Part shown: in pieces, positions 62,919 through 64,000 of the stretch
Position numbering within the stretch: the stretch's first letter is position 1
How the letters are laid out: each line of letters opens with the position of its first letter
Origin: Amycolatopsis granulosa
GTDB taxonomy: Bacteria > Actinomycetota > Actinomycetes > Mycobacteriales > Pseudonocardiaceae
Assembly (NCBI RefSeq): GCF_011758745.1
Contig: NZ_JAANOV010000001.1
Coordinates: 4,340,001-4,404,000 of the forward strand
DNA length: 64,000 nt
Direction of reading: 5' to 3'
The notes under the pieces: model-generated
Databases searched by the model: none
Told to the model about the DNA's origin: nothing
What the model saw: the letters and a program-made list of their open reading frames with translations, nothing else
Program-made: the position numbers and the translations under genes

Positions 62919-63350
62919 ATGGCAGGTGATGTGCTTCCGGACCCGGCCACTGCGTTCGGACAGCGGGTGCGTGCCCGGCTCGAGCACGAGCGGGTCGTGT
63001 GGCTGACCACGGCCGGTGCCGACGGCACACCCCAGCCGAACCCGGTGTGGTTCGTGTGGGCCGGCGACGGGTTCCTGGTGTACAACGCCGTGCACGCGAA
63101 GCGCTTGTCGCACATCCGGGACCGGCCGCAGGTGTCGCTCAACTTCGACAGCGACGGTCAAGGTGGGGACATCGTGGTGTTCCGCGGCCTCGCCCGGCCG
63201 GTCGACCCGCACCCGGGGCCGCACGAGAACCCGTCGTACGTGGCGAAGTACGGGGATGCGATGACCCGGATCAGCGGCAGCCTGGAAGCGTTCGGGGAGG
63301 CGTACCCGCACGCCGTGCACATCACCGTCCGGGGAGTACGCGGCTTCTAG
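62919..63350 (+). CDS. PPOX-class F420-dependent oxidoreductase family protein
   Basis: 143 residues. The pyridoxamine-5'-phosphate-oxidase-like barrel starts RLEHERVVWLTTAGADGTPQ, with PNPVWFVW, and ends with RGVRGF, as in the Rv3369-type (TIGR03667) family that binds F420. Enzymatic role unknown. ATG start. The stop overlaps that of the convergent XRE gene. Confidence 0.85.
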   Translation: MAGDVLPDPATAFGQRVRARLEHERVVWLTTAGADGTPQPNPVWFVWAGDGFLVYNAVHAKRLSHIRDRPQVSLNFDSDGQGGDIVVFRGLARPVDPHPGPHENPSYVAKYGDAMTRISGSLEAFGEAYPHAVHITVRGVRGF

Positions 63351-63622
63351 CGCGCGGCGGTGCCCGGGCTCTGCCGGTCGTCCAGCAGGTCGGCGGGGTG
63401 CACGCCGAGCGCCTCGGCCATGCGGAACAGCGTGTCGAGCGTGATGTTGCGGGTGGGGCGCGGGCCGCCGGCCGCCAGTCGCGACCGTTCCAGCTCGGCG
63501 ACGACCGAGCGGGACACCCCCGCCCGGTCGGCGAGGTCGGCCTGGCTCAGGTCGCGCTCCCGCCGGAACCGCCGCACACGTGTCGCCAGCGCGCGCAGCC
63601 GGGCGTCCAGGGCCTCCTCCAT
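63347..63622 (-). CDS. XRE-family helix-turn-helix protein
   Basis: 91 residues. Single Cro/CI-type helix-turn-helix (LSQADLADRAGVSRSVVAEL at about 25-45) and a short tail; no effector domain. The ATG at 63622 has no obvious ribosome site; a GTG two codons earlier is in frame. Divergent from the GntR-like gene with 72 bp between starts, so the two may regulate each other. Confidence 0.82.
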   Translation of the reverse strand: MEEALDARLRALATRVRRFRRERDLSQADLADRAGVSRSVVAELERSRLAAGGPRPTRNITLDTLFRMAEALGVHPADLLDDRQSPGTAAR

Positions 63623-63694
63623 CGTCACAGCGGCACAGCCTACCAACGGTCGTATTCTGCCTACTTTTTGTCCTTTACATGCTACCGTACAGGG

Positions 63695-63982
63695 GTGAAC
63701 AGAGAACTCGCCGCGCACGGTCCCGCCTACCTCTACGAACTCGTCGCCGACGACCTGGCCCGCCGCATCGAGAGCGGTGAACTCGCGGTCAACCAGCCGC
63801 TGCCGGCCGAACAGGTGCTCGCCCGGCAGTACGGCATCGCGCTCGGCACCTGCCGCCACGCCACGCGGATCCTCCGCGAGCGCGGTCTCGTGCGCACGAT
63901 CCCGTCGAAGGGCACGTTCGTCGTCGGGCGACCGCGGCGCACGCCCGTCTACTGCTTCGACCAGCTGCTCGGCGTGGCGTGA
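63695..63982 (+). CDS. Short GntR-type winged-helix protein
   Basis: 95 residues. Only the GntR winged helix is present (VADDLARRIESGELAVNQPL, QYGIALGTCRHATRILRERG); the protein ends before any effector domain, as in the small stand-alone GntR proteins of actinobacteria. GTG start with AGGG upstream. It lies at the window edge. Confidence 0.85.
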   Translation: MNRELAAHGPAYLYELVADDLARRIESGELAVNQPLPAEQVLARQYGIALGTCRHATRILRERGLVRTIPSKGTFVVGRPRRTPVYCFDQLLGVA

Positions 63983-64000
63983 CTACACGACCTGGTCGCG

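Overview
High-GC actinobacterial chromosome, most likely a Pseudonocardiaceae member such as Amycolatopsis. This is inferred from the strong G/C third-position bias, the many GTG starts, the DUF3558 lipoproteins, a CtpI-type P-type ATPase, wax-ester synthase, F420/PPOX-type and mycobacterium-like lipid genes, and the recurring GTCCACTGTGGAC-like sequence. The window is mostly chromosomal metabolism with dense regulation. I see no rRNA, tRNA, CRISPR array, intact insertion sequence or large biosynthetic cluster.

Layout. 1-3.8 kb: three ABC-transporter genes on the minus strand, the last one running off the window. 4.1-10.2 kb: alanine dehydrogenase, a quinone-reductase-like enzyme, a MOSC protein, a PucR regulator and an aromatic-type FAD monooxygenase. 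10.4-12.8 kb: metY-metX. 12.9-15.8 kb: a TetR regulator, a secreted SGNH hydrolase and hypotheticals. 15.9-20.6 kb: a methylcrotonyl-CoA-carboxylase-like accD-accA-acyl-CoA dehydrogenase operon whose promoter carries two copies of the operator seen in front of the TetR gene. 20.7-22.0 kb: a SigE-family sigma factor with its membrane partner. 22.1-24.0 kb: an SDR and a PhaC-like hydrolase. 24.1-26.7 kb: two acyl-CoA dehydrogenases. 26.7-29.3 kb: a worn region with remnants of a divergent tetR-mmpL pair, an ESX-like small protein, two tandem DUF3558 lipoproteins and a frameshifted resolvase. 29.3-35.4 kb: a GT87 mannosyltransferase, a two-headed TetR regulator and fadA-fadB. 35.5-38.4 kb: a glycolate-oxidase-like flavoprotein and a TPP enzyme, followed by a gene-poor 0.6 kb with a likely 28-residue peptide gene.

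39.0-53.7 kb holds the most interesting system. A DUF3830 protein, an omega-aminotransferase, an aldehyde dehydrogenase, a tartrate/D-malate-type dehydrogenase, a GntR/FCD regulator, two Asp/Glu-racemase (maleate isomerase/AMDase) family proteins, a D-2-hydroxyacid dehydrogenase and an amidase are tied together by three copies of GATTGTTGACAATC placed at their promoters. The genes look like a GntR-controlled catabolic route for an unidentified amide, amino or dicarboxylic acid substrate. A large CtpI-like P-type ATPase lies inside the cluster without such a site.

53.7-64.0 kb: wax-ester synthase, a xi-class GST, a second TPP enzyme, DUF2795, an epoxide-hydrolase-like enzyme, small regulators, PaaX, an aminoglycoside-kinase-family protein, peptidase E, a PPOX/F420 protein and a divergent XRE/GntR pair at the edge.
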